In this document: piece after piece, positions 1 through 9,510 of the stretch | How the letters are laid out: every line of letters starts with the position of its first letter | Position numbering within the stretch: the stretch's first letter is position 1 | DNA from: FEN-1297 sp963834015 | GTDB lineage: Bacteria; Bacteroidota; Ignavibacteria; Ignavibacteriales; Ignavibacteriaceae | DNA: 64,000 nucleotides | Direction of reading: 5' to 3' | Assembly: GCA_963834015.1 (NCBI GenBank) | Contig: CAWIAG010000003.1 | Coordinates: forward strand, 868,001-932,000 | The notes under the pieces: generated by a model | Seen by the model: the letters and a program-made list of their open reading frames with translations, nothing else | Told to the model about the DNA's origin: nothing | Database searches by the model: none | Translations under genes and position numbers: made by a program

Positions 1-2
1 TT

Positions 3-1322
3 GCTTCCATTTCTGCAGGTGTACTCAAAAAAAATAAGATCATCTGGCTTGGATCCGACGGTTATTCCGATATAGGCCATCATATTAAAGCTAATTCAAA
101 AACGTTATATCGGATTGCATCAATATCAAAAGTTATAACTGCTGTTGCAGTTATGCAGCTTGCAGAACAAAAAAAAATTGATCTTGATGCAGATGCTTTA
201 AAGTATATCCCCTACTTTCCAGCTAAAAAATGGAAATTTACAGTTAGGCAAATTCTTCAACATATTGCGGGTTTAAGGAATTATAAAAGTGGTGAGTTCA
301 ACAATACTGTCTCATATTCAACTACGGAGGAGTCCGTTGATGTTATAAGTAAAGATCCCCTAGAATACAAACCGGGAACTAAATTCTTATATACTACATT
401 GGGTTATAATCTGCTTGCAGCAGTAATTGAAACTGTAAGCAGAATGAAATTTACTGATTATCTTCGAAAATATATTTTTCAACCGTCAGACATGAGATCT
501 ACCTTCCCTGAATACGGTAACAAAGTAAATGATAATATGGCACTGGGATATAACAAAAATAATTACAGAATACTTCAAAACGCACCACAATCCGATGTCA
601 GTATAAAAATTGCTGGCGGCGGTTTAATATCAACACCTGAAGATTTATTGAAGTTTTCAAATTGTCTTCTTGAAGGTAAATTAGTAAAGCGATCTACTCT
701 GGATTCTATGCTTGTACCAACTAAACTGCCTGATGGTACAATCCTTGACAGCGGCTTGGGATTTGAAATTAAAAAGGATGCTAATGGAAAGCAATTTTTT
801 GGACACTATGGACACGGTACCGGATTTATGACTCTTCTCGCAATCTACCCTAAAGATTCTTTAGCCGCAGTTGACCTCATAAATACCGAAGATAGAAATA
901 TTGATAGCCCCGCAGAAAATCTAGCCTCAATCGCTTTAGGGAAACCGTTCTTTGAACCTAAAAAATCTTTAGCGGATAAAATGATGGAAATCACTTTATA
1001 CAAAGGTCTTGATGCTGCAATAAAGTATCTGAACGTTATTAAAAAAGATTCTGTTGAACAATACAATTTAACTTCAGATGAGTATAATTCATTTGGATAT
1101 GATTTATTAAGAATACAGCACAGCAGTGATGCAATAAGATGGTTCCAACTTTTTGAGAATATATTTCCTTCAAATATTTCCGCTTTAATAGGTACAGGCG
1201 ATTCATACTACAATAATGGCAATAGAGGTTATGCAATGAAATACTACCGAAAAGCTCTTCGCTTAGACTCTTCCAACAACTATTCCATCAGAATGATTAA
1301 AAAACTGGAGAAGGAGGAATAA
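3..1322 (+). CDS. Serine hydrolase, class C beta-lactamase/DD-peptidase fold, with C-terminal TPR (5' end outside window)
   Basis: The reading frame is open from base 3, so the gene begins upstream of the window; the first ATG at 153 lies inside the domain. The nucleophile motif S-I-S-K (SxxK) is at 120-131, upstream of that ATG, which shows the true start is missing. Further down are a Y-x-N type motif (YTTLGYN) and a third box GHGTGF, as in class C beta-lactamases, esterases and DD-peptidases. The last ~90 residues look like a TPR hairpin (GTGDSYYNNGN, then YYRKALRLDSSN), a common architecture in Bacteroidota serine hydrolases. Probably exported, but the signal peptide would lie outside the window. 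The substrate cannot be told; it could be an esterase rather than a beta-lactamase. Confidence 0.85.
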   Translation, partial: ASISAGVLKKNKIIWLGSDGYSDIGHHIKANSKTLYRIASISKVITAVAVMQLAEQKKIDLDADALKYIPYFPAKKWKFTVRQILQHIAGLRNYKSGEFNNTVSYSTTEESVDVISKDPLEYKPGTKFLYTTLGYNLLAAVIETVSRMKFTDYLRKYIFQPSDMRSTFPEYGNKVNDNMALGYNKNNYRILQNAPQSDVSIKIAGGGLISTPEDLLKFSNCLLEGKLVKRSTLDSMLVPTKLPDGTILDSGLGFEIKKDANGKQFFGHYGHGTGFMTLLAIYPKDSLAAVDLINTEDRNIDSPAENLASIALGKPFFEPKKSLADKMMEITLYKGLDAAIKYLNVIKKDSVEQYNLTSDEYNSFGYDLLRIQHSSDAIRWFQLFENIFPSNISALIGTGDSYYNNGNRGYAMKYYRKALRLDSSNNYSIRMIKKLEKEE

Positions 1323-1550
1323 TAATTTATTCCTTAATTGATATACTCAGTCAGGGAAACAAATCTAATTTAAATTATGCCATTATGATATGGACAACTC
1401 AATTATTTAGAATTTGATTGATAACACAATAATTTTATTGATTTTTCAATTTCTTCTTATATATTTCCATAAGGTTAAAGGTCTAAAAATTAGTCCTATG
1501 TAGTATAATATCTATATGGGGTAAAAATTACTTTTAAGAAAAAATTTATC

Positions 1551-2648
1551 ATGAATGGAATACGATTTACAGAGTACGTTCCTAACATAAATACCGGGGC
1601 CGGTTTTTCCAACTTACTAAAAATATTCATGCATCTACTAACTATCACTTCAGGAGATATTGCTGAAGCTTTTAACTGGATGAACCAGATGGATAAGAAG
1701 TACGACCTGACTAATCAGCAATATGGAATGGGTGATTTTATTCAGGAACTAAAGGATAAAAATTATATCGAAGAAAACGAAAATGGGTCAATTCTTACTT
1801 TGACTTCTAAAGGAGAACAATCAATTAGAAGGCAGTCACTTGAAGAAATTTTCGGTAAATTAAAAAAATCTTCTCGCGGCAATCATATTACTTCATATAG
1901 CGGTCTTGGAGATGAAGCAACATCAGATAGAAGAGAATATTATTTTGGTGATTCTGTTGAACAGATTGATATTACCGGTTCAATAAAAAATGCACAGGTA
2001 AACCATGGTATAGAGGATTTTAAATTAACAGAAGATGATTTGGAAGTTGAAGAAAGAGATTTCAAAACCTTAACTTCTACAGTTCTCATGATTGATATTT
2101 CACATTCGATGATTTTATACGGGGAAGACAGGATAACACCTGCAAAGAAGGTTGCAATGGCATTGTCGGAGTTAATAACAACTAAATATCCTAAAGATAC
2201 TTTGGATATTATAGTATTCGGAAACGATGCCTGGCCAATAGAAATAAAGGATCTGCCTTATCTTCAGGTTGGACCGTACCACACTAACACCGTTGCCGGA
2301 TTAGAACTTGCAATTGATATTCTTAGAAGAAGAAAAACAAGTAACAAACAAATTTTTATGGTTACAGATGGAAAACCGACTTGTTTGAAAGAAGGGACAA
2401 AATATTACAAGAATAGTTTTGGACTTGATAAAAAGATTATGAATAAAACTCTGGATCAAGCCGCTAAATGCAGAAAATTAGGAGTTACCATAACCACTTT
2501 TATGATAGCACGAGATGTTTACCTTCAGGAATTTGTAAGAGAATTTACAAAAACCAATAGCGGGCGTGCATTTTACAGTTCATTATCCGGTTTAGGTGAT
2601 TATATTTTTGAAGATTATATTCGAAACAGACGCAAGAGAGTCCGGTAA
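1551..2648 (+). CDS. VWA-domain protein, partner of MoxR-type AAA ATPase
   Basis: A 365-residue protein without signal peptide or membrane segment, so probably cytoplasmic. The first ~170 residues are unassigned. A von Willebrand factor A domain occupies about 175-345 with a complete metal-ion-dependent adhesion site: D-I-S-H-S at 182-186, a Thr near 247, and VTDGKP with Asp273. Such VWA proteins are commonly encoded next to MoxR/magnesium-chelatase-like AAA ATPases, and the following gene (46 bp downstream, same strand) is one. By analogy with ChlD/ChlI, CoxE/CoxD and NorD/NorQ the pair may act as a chaperone that remodels or inserts metal into a client. No client enzyme is adjacent, so the target is unknown. 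Confidence 0.8.
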   Translation: MNGIRFTEYVPNINTGAGFSNLLKIFMHLLTITSGDIAEAFNWMNQMDKKYDLTNQQYGMGDFIQELKDKNYIEENENGSILTLTSKGEQSIRRQSLEEIFGKLKKSSRGNHITSYSGLGDEATSDRREYYFGDSVEQIDITGSIKNAQVNHGIEDFKLTEDDLEVEERDFKTLTSTVLMIDISHSMILYGEDRITPAKKVAMALSELITTKYPKDTLDIIVFGNDAWPIEIKDLPYLQVGPYHTNTVAGLELAIDILRRRKTSNKQIFMVTDGKPTCLKEGTKYYKNSFGLDKKIMNKTLDQAAKCRKLGVTITTFMIARDVYLQEFVREFTKTNSGRAFYSSLSGLGDYIFEDYIRNRRKRVR

Positions 2649-2693
2649 TATTCAATAATTTAACTGACTTTTATAGAGGAGCAAAATTCCGAG

Positions 2694-4205
2694 ATGAATT
2701 TGACATCGATAAATACACTTGGTGAATTAAAAAAAATAGGGTATAATTCTGTTTCAATAAAGGATGAATTAAGAAAGAACTTAATCCACTTTTTAAGAAA
2801 CAATGGAAACCCTTTTGAAGGAATTTTAGGCTATGAAGAAACGGTTGTTCCCGATATAGAAACTGCTATTCTTTCTAGGCACAATATTATCCTGTTAGGT
2901 TTACGAGGACAAGCAAAAACAAAAATTGCAAGGCTTTTAATAAATCTGCTTGATGAATACATTCCCGCTATAGATGGGGCTGAATTAAATGATGATCCAT
3001 TAAGACCATTATCACGAACAGCAAAAGATTTAGTAGCGAAATTTTGCGATGATACAAAAATACGCTGGATTCACCGTTCTGAAAGATACACGGAAAAATT
3101 AGCTACACCTGACGTTTCAGTTGCCGACTTAATAGGTGATGTAGATCCCATAAAAGCAGCTTCCCTTAAACTTCCTTACTCAGATGAAAGAGTTATTCAC
3201 TTCGGATTAATTCCAAGATCACATCGTTCTATTTTTGTAATTAATGAATTACCAGATCTACAGGCTCGTATACAGGTTGCGTTATTTAACATTCTTCAGG
3301 AAAATGATATTCAAATCAGAGGATTTAAAGTCAGGTTACCATTGGATATTCAATTTATTTTTACTGCAAATCCGGAAGACTATACCAATCGCGGCTCAAT
3401 AGTGACTCCCCTTAAAGACAGAATTGGAAGTCAAATATTAACTCATTATCCTAAAACGGTAGAAATTTCAAGGGAAATAACAAAACAAGAAGCCGATATT
3501 ACTCCCGAACAATCTATATCCATTCATGGAAATGAGTTACTTGAAGTGTTATTAGAACAGATTGCTTTTGAGGCAAGAAAGAGCGAATATATAGATTCTA
3601 AAAGCGGCGTTTCGGCAAGGCTTACAATCTCAGCATTCGAGAACTTAGTTAGCACTGCTGAACGGCGGATGATTATAAATAATGAAACCGAAACTCAATT
3701 AAGATTATTAGATATATACGGAATCATACCTTCGATAACGGGAAAGATTGAACTTGTTTATGAGGGAGAACAGGAAGGACCGTCTAAAGTGGCTTTTATT
3801 TTAATAGGCAAAGCAATAAAAACTTTATTTTTAAATTATTTCCCCTCCCCCGAAAAGCAGAAGAAAAATCATGATGTAAATCCGTATCAAACGATTACAA
3901 ACTGGTTCAGTAAAGGAAATTTCATTGATATTTTCAATACACTTTCTAATGTCGAATACGAAAAAACATTAAAATCCATCCCGGGATTAAAAGAATTAGT
4001 TAAAAAATATCAGCCTAAGGCTGATGAAAAAGCACAGCTATTACTTATGGAATTTGTTCTTCACAGCCTTGCGGAGTATTCCGTTCTGAGCAAATTCAAA
4101 TTAGAAGAAGGAATTCAATTTAAAGATATGCTTACTTCAATGTTCACTATGAATAGTGATGAAGATGATCAAATAATTCCAGAATCGGATGATTATTACA
4201 GATAG
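2694..4205 (+). CDS. MoxR/magnesium chelatase ChlI-like AAA+ ATPase
   Basis: A 503-residue AAA+ ATPase. Walker A is GLRGQAKTK (about 69-77), Walker B is IFVINEL (180-186), and sensor 1 is FTANPEDY with Asn226. An insertion between Walker A and B carries TPDVSVADLIGDVDP, the pattern seen in ChlI-type proteins. A GAGG ribosome-binding site lies about 14 bases before the ATG. It follows the VWA gene and is almost certainly in the same operon. Known pairs of this kind use ATP hydrolysis by the AAA ring and substrate or metal binding by the VWA partner. At ~500 residues it is longer than the usual ~330-residue MoxR; the extra C-terminal ~150 residues are helical and unassigned. Confidence 0.85.
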   Translation: MNLTSINTLGELKKIGYNSVSIKDELRKNLIHFLRNNGNPFEGILGYEETVVPDIETAILSRHNIILLGLRGQAKTKIARLLINLLDEYIPAIDGAELNDDPLRPLSRTAKDLVAKFCDDTKIRWIHRSERYTEKLATPDVSVADLIGDVDPIKAASLKLPYSDERVIHFGLIPRSHRSIFVINELPDLQARIQVALFNILQENDIQIRGFKVRLPLDIQFIFTANPEDYTNRGSIVTPLKDRIGSQILTHYPKTVEISREITKQEADITPEQSISIHGNELLEVLLEQIAFEARKSEYIDSKSGVSARLTISAFENLVSTAERRMIINNETETQLRLLDIYGIIPSITGKIELVYEGEQEGPSKVAFILIGKAIKTLFLNYFPSPEKQKKNHDVNPYQTITNWFSKGNFIDIFNTLSNVEYEKTLKSIPGLKELVKKYQPKADEKAQLLLMEFVLHSLAEYSVLSKFKLEEGIQFKDMLTSMFTMNSDEDDQIIPESDDYYR

Positions 4206-4261
4206 GATTAGATAGAAGTAATTTATAAATAGTTTTGTATTTGCAGCAAATTATAATTTCG

Positions 4262-5473
4262 CTAATTATTAAGTTTTAATACAATTTGTTTCCCCGACCT
4301 ATCATTAAGATATTCATTTAAAGATGAGGAAGATTTAAACATATTCAAAACCTGAGAAACTTTTTCATCACTCTCGTGGTGGACTATTTTTTTATCAATT
4401 TTATTGTTTATACTGTTTTTTAGATAATTACCAAACTGGCTTTGAAGCTTTGTTTCAGTTTGATGGATTGCGGGGGCAATGTCTTTTACTTGCTGTTGAG
4501 GCAGGCTAATCCGGCTCTCTGATAAGGAATCCGAATCATTTTTTATAGTGTTTAATCCCGGATTACCTTTAATATTAATTTTCAAAATTTCTTTATAGTT
4601 AAAATTTTTATCCTCCGAAATGTCATGACTTACAATTCTCATTCCTTCAAATTGCTTAACTGATAATTCATTTTTCTTAATATTATTATTCACCTCTATA
4701 AATTCATCATCCGGTAAGCCCTCATTTTCTTCATTATTAATGGTCTTTTTATTGGTTGACTTAAATTCCTGTTCGCTTTTCACTATATTCTTCTGATCAT
4801 TGCTCTCTAACTTATCATTTGTTGAGTATGTAGAGTTAGAATTATCAAGATTGGGTTCAAGTCTGTTTGTTTTTTTACCATGACCATAATCTGTACCCGG
4901 CTTTTCATTTTTATTGATTGAATTAGTTAATGACAGATTATTTTCCAAATCGGAATTGGATAGTTGGGATTTTATATTTTTATTTGTAGAAAAAATGGCA
5001 TCTGCAAAAGCCTTATCATTTTGGAACTTAGCTTCAGAAGCTTCTAAATCGATACTATAAATTTCTGCATAATTAGGAAGATCACCTTTCCGGTTTAGAG
5101 TAGTTAGGCCGATTTGTTGTATCCGGAATCTAAGCCCATCATAATCTATACCTTGCGGGGATTCTTCCAATTCTCTTACTGCGTAAATCGGATCGAAAAA
5201 AATCAATTCTGTAATTCCATTTATATTTAAAAAGAACCCGTATTTGGGAATAATAATTTCAAAACTATTAATATTAGTAAGTAACCTATAAACAATTAAA
5301 TTCTTGGGAGTAAATTCATTGACAAAACGGCAAACTTCTTTATAACTAATCTTATGACATTCTTTATTTTCATCATCTTTATAAATTATTCTAAAATTAT
5401 TATCAAGGTTAAAAAGATTCTGAGAAAAGATTACAATATCATCTTTCTTAATATCAAGAGTTTCGAGCAACAT
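4262..5473 (-). CDS. Unrecognised protein with Asn/Ser/Lys-rich middle
   Basis: I do not recognise this 403-residue protein. Residues 1 to ~160 look like a folded domain with alternating beta strands, including YKEVCRFVNEF and GLRFRIQQIGL. Residues ~165-350 are rich in Asn, Ser, Lys and Glu and are probably disordered. The last ~40 residues form a short helical tail (KVSQVLNMFKSS, then SLNEYLNDRSGKQIVLKLNN). There is no signal peptide or membrane segment. It is convergent with the AAA ATPase gene (56 bp between stops) and ~150 bp from the phosphorylase gene on the same strand. Its length and start/stop structure make it a plausible real gene; no function is proposed. Confidence 0.7.
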   Translation of the reverse strand: MLLETLDIKKDDIVIFSQNLFNLDNNFRIIYKDDENKECHKISYKEVCRFVNEFTPKNLIVYRLLTNINSFEIIIPKYGFFLNINGITELIFFDPIYAVRELEESPQGIDYDGLRFRIQQIGLTTLNRKGDLPNYAEIYSIDLEASEAKFQNDKAFADAIFSTNKNIKSQLSNSDLENNLSLTNSINKNEKPGTDYGHGKKTNRLEPNLDNSNSTYSTNDKLESNDQKNIVKSEQEFKSTNKKTINNEENEGLPDDEFIEVNNNIKKNELSVKQFEGMRIVSHDISEDKNFNYKEILKINIKGNPGLNTIKNDSDSLSESRISLPQQQVKDIAPAIHQTETKLQSQFGNYLKNSINNKIDKKIVHHESDEKVSQVLNMFKSSSSLNEYLNDRSGKQIVLKLNN

Positions 5474-5624
5474 AAGTAATGATTATAAAATTTTAAGTTA
5501 TATTGAAAATGACAAATCCCAAGGATATGTTTAATTAAAAATTACTAATAGAAACGATATCTAAATCCATGTTATTTTTAAAATAAAAGTATTGCCGTTT
5601 ACAAATTTGAATAAAATATTTATT

Positions 5625-8198
5625 TCAATTTGCCCAATAGACAACATCAAGTTCAAACGGATGAATCAGCATTTTTTGTTTTGGCAAAATTCTGATAGTA
5701 TATCCCTGATGCCCGCTCTCTTTGCAATGAACAATCCCTGAATACTTATACAAACCATTTTTAGAAGCCTGGATATTCGTATTCATAATTACTGTAGAAT
5801 TGTATTGAGGATTATTTTCATTTTCTAACGGACCGTAATAAATTTGAACCAATACATCCTCGGGAGTTAACTTACCGAGATCGATATCAGCATTTATTGT
5901 CAATTCCTGTCCTACAAATAATTGCCTGGATCCGCCGTTTGTATCAGTTTTAATTACTTTAATAGTTCCCCAATTGCTTTTGACTTTTTCTTTCCAGGTA
6001 GTTAAGAATTTTGCCTGCGCCCAGTTGTTATCCATTAATTGAGCTCTTTTACTGAAAGATTCACTATAGTACTGGTTAAAATATTGCTGAACCATCCTAT
6101 GAGTATTAAAGAATGGCCCAAGTTTTCTCATGGAATTTTTAACTTTTGCAATCCATTTCCTAGGTAAATTATCCTCACCTCTAGAATAAAAAGAAGGCAC
6201 AATTGAGGTTTCTAATGTATTGTAAAGCTGCCGTGATTCCACTTCATCCTGATAATCGGAATCATTATATTCTTCCCCGTTACCAATTTTCCAACCAACT
6301 TCGGGATCGAAACCTTCATCCCACCAACCGTCAAGAACACTAAAGTTCAAACCCCCATTTGCAATCACTTTCATGCCGGATGTTCCGCTGGCTTCCAAAG
6401 GTCTTCTAGGATTATTGAGCCAGATATCACATCCTTCTACCAGGTAATGCGCAACGTTCATATCATAATTTTCAATAAAAACGATCTTTCTTCTGAATTT
6501 ATCTTGTTTAGCTATCTGAAATATTTCCTGGATAAATCTTTTTCCTTCGTCATCTTTAGGATGTGCTTTTCCCGCTATAATAAATTGAACAGGGCGATTT
6601 TTGTCATTAATAATATCAATTAGCCTGTCAATATCTTTAAAAATAAGAGTTGCTCTTTTGTAAGTAGCAAATCTCCTTGCAAAACCGATAGTAAGGGCGC
6701 TTGGATCCAGTACCTCAGCAGCAGCAGCCAGTTCTTCCTGACTTCCACCCCTACTTTTAATTTGCTTAAGCAACCGTCTTCTAGCAAAAGCTACAAGCCG
6801 TTCTCTTCTTCTTTCATGGGTACGCCAGAGTTCTTCATCCGGTATGTTATCAATTTTTTTCCAAAGATCGGCGGATGCGGGGTTAGAAAGCCAATTTTCG
6901 CCAAGATATTGTAAGAATAGTCCTTCCATCTCATGGGATATGTGTGACCTTATATGAACACCATTCGTAACAAACCCTATTGGAATTTCATTAAAAGGCA
7001 CATTTTTATAACCAGACACCCACATTTTTTTTGAAACTTCGCCATGAAGTTTGCTTACTCCATTAATAAAGCCTGCAGTATTCATAGCTAAATGAGCCAT
7101 ATTAAACACATTTGATTCATTGTTCTTATAAATATTACCGAGCGAATAAAAATCTTTATCGGAAATATGAAGCTCATTCCGGTAATAATTTCCAAAATAC
7201 TTTTCAACAAGATCATTCGAAAAGACATCGATGCCCGCGGGAACAGGAGTGTGAGTGGTAAAAATATTTGAATAATATCCAACCTCTTTTGATTCTTTAA
7301 AAGTGAGTCCTTCGTTCTGAATCAGATGCTTCATTCTTTCAAGAGCCATAAAGGCAGAATGTCCTTCATTCATATGACATACCATAGGTTTAATTCCTAA
7401 TGCGTGTATAGTCCTGATTCCGCCAATTCCAAGAATAATTTCCTGTTGAATCCTAGTTTCAACATTACCACCATAAAGTGTTTCGGTAATTTTTCTGTCC
7501 GCCTCATTATTCAAAAGAAGATTAGTATCGAGGAGATATAATGGTATCCTGCCTATTTCGATTTTCCATACTTGAAAGAAAAGGTCCCTGCCTGCCAGGT
7601 TTACAGAAAGCACTAAAGGTTCACCCTGAGAATTTCTAACAAGTTTCATAGGTAAATTATCAAAAACATTCATTTCATATCTTTCAAGCTGCCAACCATC
7701 AGAATTTAGATATTGCTGGAAATAGCCTTCCTTATAAAGTAGACCCAAACCTATAAGCGGAATTCCAAGATCGCTGGAAGCTTTTAAGTGGTCACCAGCA
7801 AGAACACCTAATCCGCCTGAATAAGTCTGCAAACATTCCGTCAATCCAAACTCTGCAGAAAAATAAACAATATTAAAGGAATCCGGATTATCACTATGAT
7901 TTTTTTGGTACCATAACTTTTCAGACTTATAATTGTGAAGCTGCTCATAAACTCTTTTAAGATGAGATCTAAAACCATCATCATGTGAAACACTATTTAA
8001 TCTTTCCTGGCTTATTCTTCCCAACATCATTACCGGGTTATGGTTTGTTTCTTCCCATAAATCCATATGTAGTCTTCTAAATAATTCACGCGTATCCTGG
8101 TTCCATGTCCAATAAAGATTGTATGCAACTTCGCGCAATTTTTCCAGATTTTCAGGAAGAGAAGGAACCACATCATAAGAGCCTAAGAATTTGTACAT
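5625..8198 (-). CDS. glgP: Alpha-glucan (glycogen/maltodextrin) phosphorylase, DUF3417 type
   Basis: Releases glucose-1-phosphate from alpha-1,4-glucans with pyridoxal phosphate; cytoplasmic, glycogen breakdown. The N-terminus (LPENLEKLREVAYNLYWTWN) is the DUF3417 region typical of the short alpha-glucan phosphorylases. TYSGGLGVLAGDHLKASSDL and the PLP segment EASGTSGMKVIANGG (Lys near 610) are diagnostic. The C-terminal ~150 residues form a beta domain. I start it at the ATG at 8198, because GGGAG lies six bases upstream; a TTG 12 bases earlier would include that site inside the gene. At 857 residues it matches the family. The gene stands alone, divergent from a histidine kinase across a ~200-bp AT-rich gap. 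Confidence 0.95.
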   Translation of the reverse strand: MYKFLGSYDVVPSLPENLEKLREVAYNLYWTWNQDTRELFRRLHMDLWEETNHNPVMMLGRISQERLNSVSHDDGFRSHLKRVYEQLHNYKSEKLWYQKNHSDNPDSFNIVYFSAEFGLTECLQTYSGGLGVLAGDHLKASSDLGIPLIGLGLLYKEGYFQQYLNSDGWQLERYEMNVFDNLPMKLVRNSQGEPLVLSVNLAGRDLFFQVWKIEIGRIPLYLLDTNLLLNNEADRKITETLYGGNVETRIQQEIILGIGGIRTIHALGIKPMVCHMNEGHSAFMALERMKHLIQNEGLTFKESKEVGYYSNIFTTHTPVPAGIDVFSNDLVEKYFGNYYRNELHISDKDFYSLGNIYKNNESNVFNMAHLAMNTAGFINGVSKLHGEVSKKMWVSGYKNVPFNEIPIGFVTNGVHIRSHISHEMEGLFLQYLGENWLSNPASADLWKKIDNIPDEELWRTHERRRERLVAFARRRLLKQIKSRGGSQEELAAAAEVLDPSALTIGFARRFATYKRATLIFKDIDRLIDIINDKNRPVQFIIAGKAHPKDDEGKRFIQEIFQIAKQDKFRRKIVFIENYDMNVAHYLVEGCDIWLNNPRRPLEASGTSGMKVIANGGLNFSVLDGWWDEGFDPEVGWKIGNGEEYNDSDYQDEVESRQLYNTLETSIVPSFYSRGEDNLPRKWIAKVKNSMRKLGPFFNTHRMVQQYFNQYYSESFSKRAQLMDNNWAQAKFLTTWKEKVKSNWGTIKVIKTDTNGGSRQLFVGQELTINADIDLGKLTPEDVLVQIYYGPLENENNPQYNSTVIMNTNIQASKNGLYKYSGIVHCKESGHQGYTIRILPKQKMLIHPFELDVVYWAN

Positions 8199-8407
8199 GA
8201 GCACTCCCAAATTATTTTTCTTTGCAATAAATTTAATTTATTAAATTTTAATTTATAATATACTCAAAGAAAATTTCATCTCGAAATAAGAAAATTTGAT
8301 AATTTAATAATACCTTTTTTCATCAACTTTTATTCTAAGATGAATTATCTTAAATTAACATTTTAAAAGTGATTATATTTAATCATTGCACAATCTAAAT
8401 CTATAAT

Positions 8408-9493
8408 ATGCATAATATTCTTCTAATAGAAAATAACACGTTGATTATAGAACAAGTCTTTGCTGCTTTTCAAAATGAAGATTATCTTATAGATCTGGCT
8501 GATAATTGTTATAAGGGTTTGGAACTTGCTTTAAGAAATCTACCCAAACTTATAATTTGCAATAATGCGCTTTACAAATCCGATGGTCATAAAGTACTGC
8601 ACAGATTTAAGGAAGGCTCGTATTTATCTACAATCCCATTCGTTTTCCTCTTGCAAGAATTAGACGATACTTCCAAAAAAGAAACTTATTATGATCTCGA
8701 TTTTTATATAATGAAACCCTTTTCTGTAAAAAAAATATTGAAAATTGCGAAAATTGCTTTGGATAGATCTTCAGTGCTTATTGAAAAATCCGAAAAAAAA
8801 TTAAATGAATTACGGGGAAGTATCTCCTTTTCCTTACCCCATGAATTATTTACACCATTAAATGGAATTATTGGATTTTCTGAAGTGCTGCTTAAAGATT
8901 TTGATAACATGGATAAAAATGAAATTATCCAAATGCTGAGTTATATAAATTCAGATGCGCTAAAATTAAAAAAAATTACAAAAAACTTTCTTGCCTTTGT
9001 CCAGTTGGAAATGATTGAAAATGATAAAGAAAAAATTGCCTCACTCAGAAATTCATACTTTATTAATCCCAAAGAAATTATTATTTCTAAAGCAAACCAG
9101 CTTGCAAAACTTTATAAAAGAGAGGATGACCTTATACTCGAACTTACCGACTGTGTTATAAGAATGGCTGAAAGTTATTTGAAAAAACTAATTTCTGAAC
9201 TTATTGATAATGCATTTAAATTTTCTTCAAAAGGCACTGCCGTTATAATTAATATACTATCGAATGATACCAGCGTAATGCTTTCAATTTACGATCACGG
9301 AAGAGGAATGAGTGCAGAGCAAATAACCTCGATAGGCGCATATACACAGTTTGACAGGGAAAAGCATGAACAGCAGGGTTCAGGATTGGGATTAATTATT
9401 GCTAAAAAAATTACTGAAATTCACGGGGGCCAGTTCAAGATTGAGAGTGTCTTAAACGAAAATCTTAAGGTAACAGTTATATTTGATTACTAA
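8408..9493 (+). CDS. Histidine kinase with degenerate N-terminal receiver domain
   Basis: A 361-residue soluble hybrid. Residues 1-118 have the receiver fold, but the phospho-acceptor position reads LIICNNAL, so Asn52 sits where the Asp should be, while the conserved Lys103 (MKPF) is kept. The kinase part has H-box PHELFTPLNGIIGFSE (His145), N-box ELIDNAFKFS, G1 DHGRGM and G2 GSGLGL, so the catalytic core looks intact. There is no transmembrane segment. No response regulator is adjacent, so the partner is unknown. The M24 peptidase gene follows 17 bp downstream on the same strand and may be co-transcribed. The receiver probably acts as a phosphorylation-independent sensor or protein-docking domain (inference). 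Confidence 0.88.
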   Translation: MHNILLIENNTLIIEQVFAAFQNEDYLIDLADNCYKGLELALRNLPKLIICNNALYKSDGHKVLHRFKEGSYLSTIPFVFLLQELDDTSKKETYYDLDFYIMKPFSVKKILKIAKIALDRSSVLIEKSEKKLNELRGSISFSLPHELFTPLNGIIGFSEVLLKDFDNMDKNEIIQMLSYINSDALKLKKITKNFLAFVQLEMIENDKEKIASLRNSYFINPKEIIISKANQLAKLYKREDDLILELTDCVIRMAESYLKKLISELIDNAFKFSSKGTAVIINILSNDTSVMLSIYDHGRGMSAEQITSIGAYTQFDREKHEQQGSGLGLIIAKKITEIHGGQFKIESVLNENLKVTVIFDY

Positions 9494-9510
9494 AATTACC
9501 GGAGAGCGAT

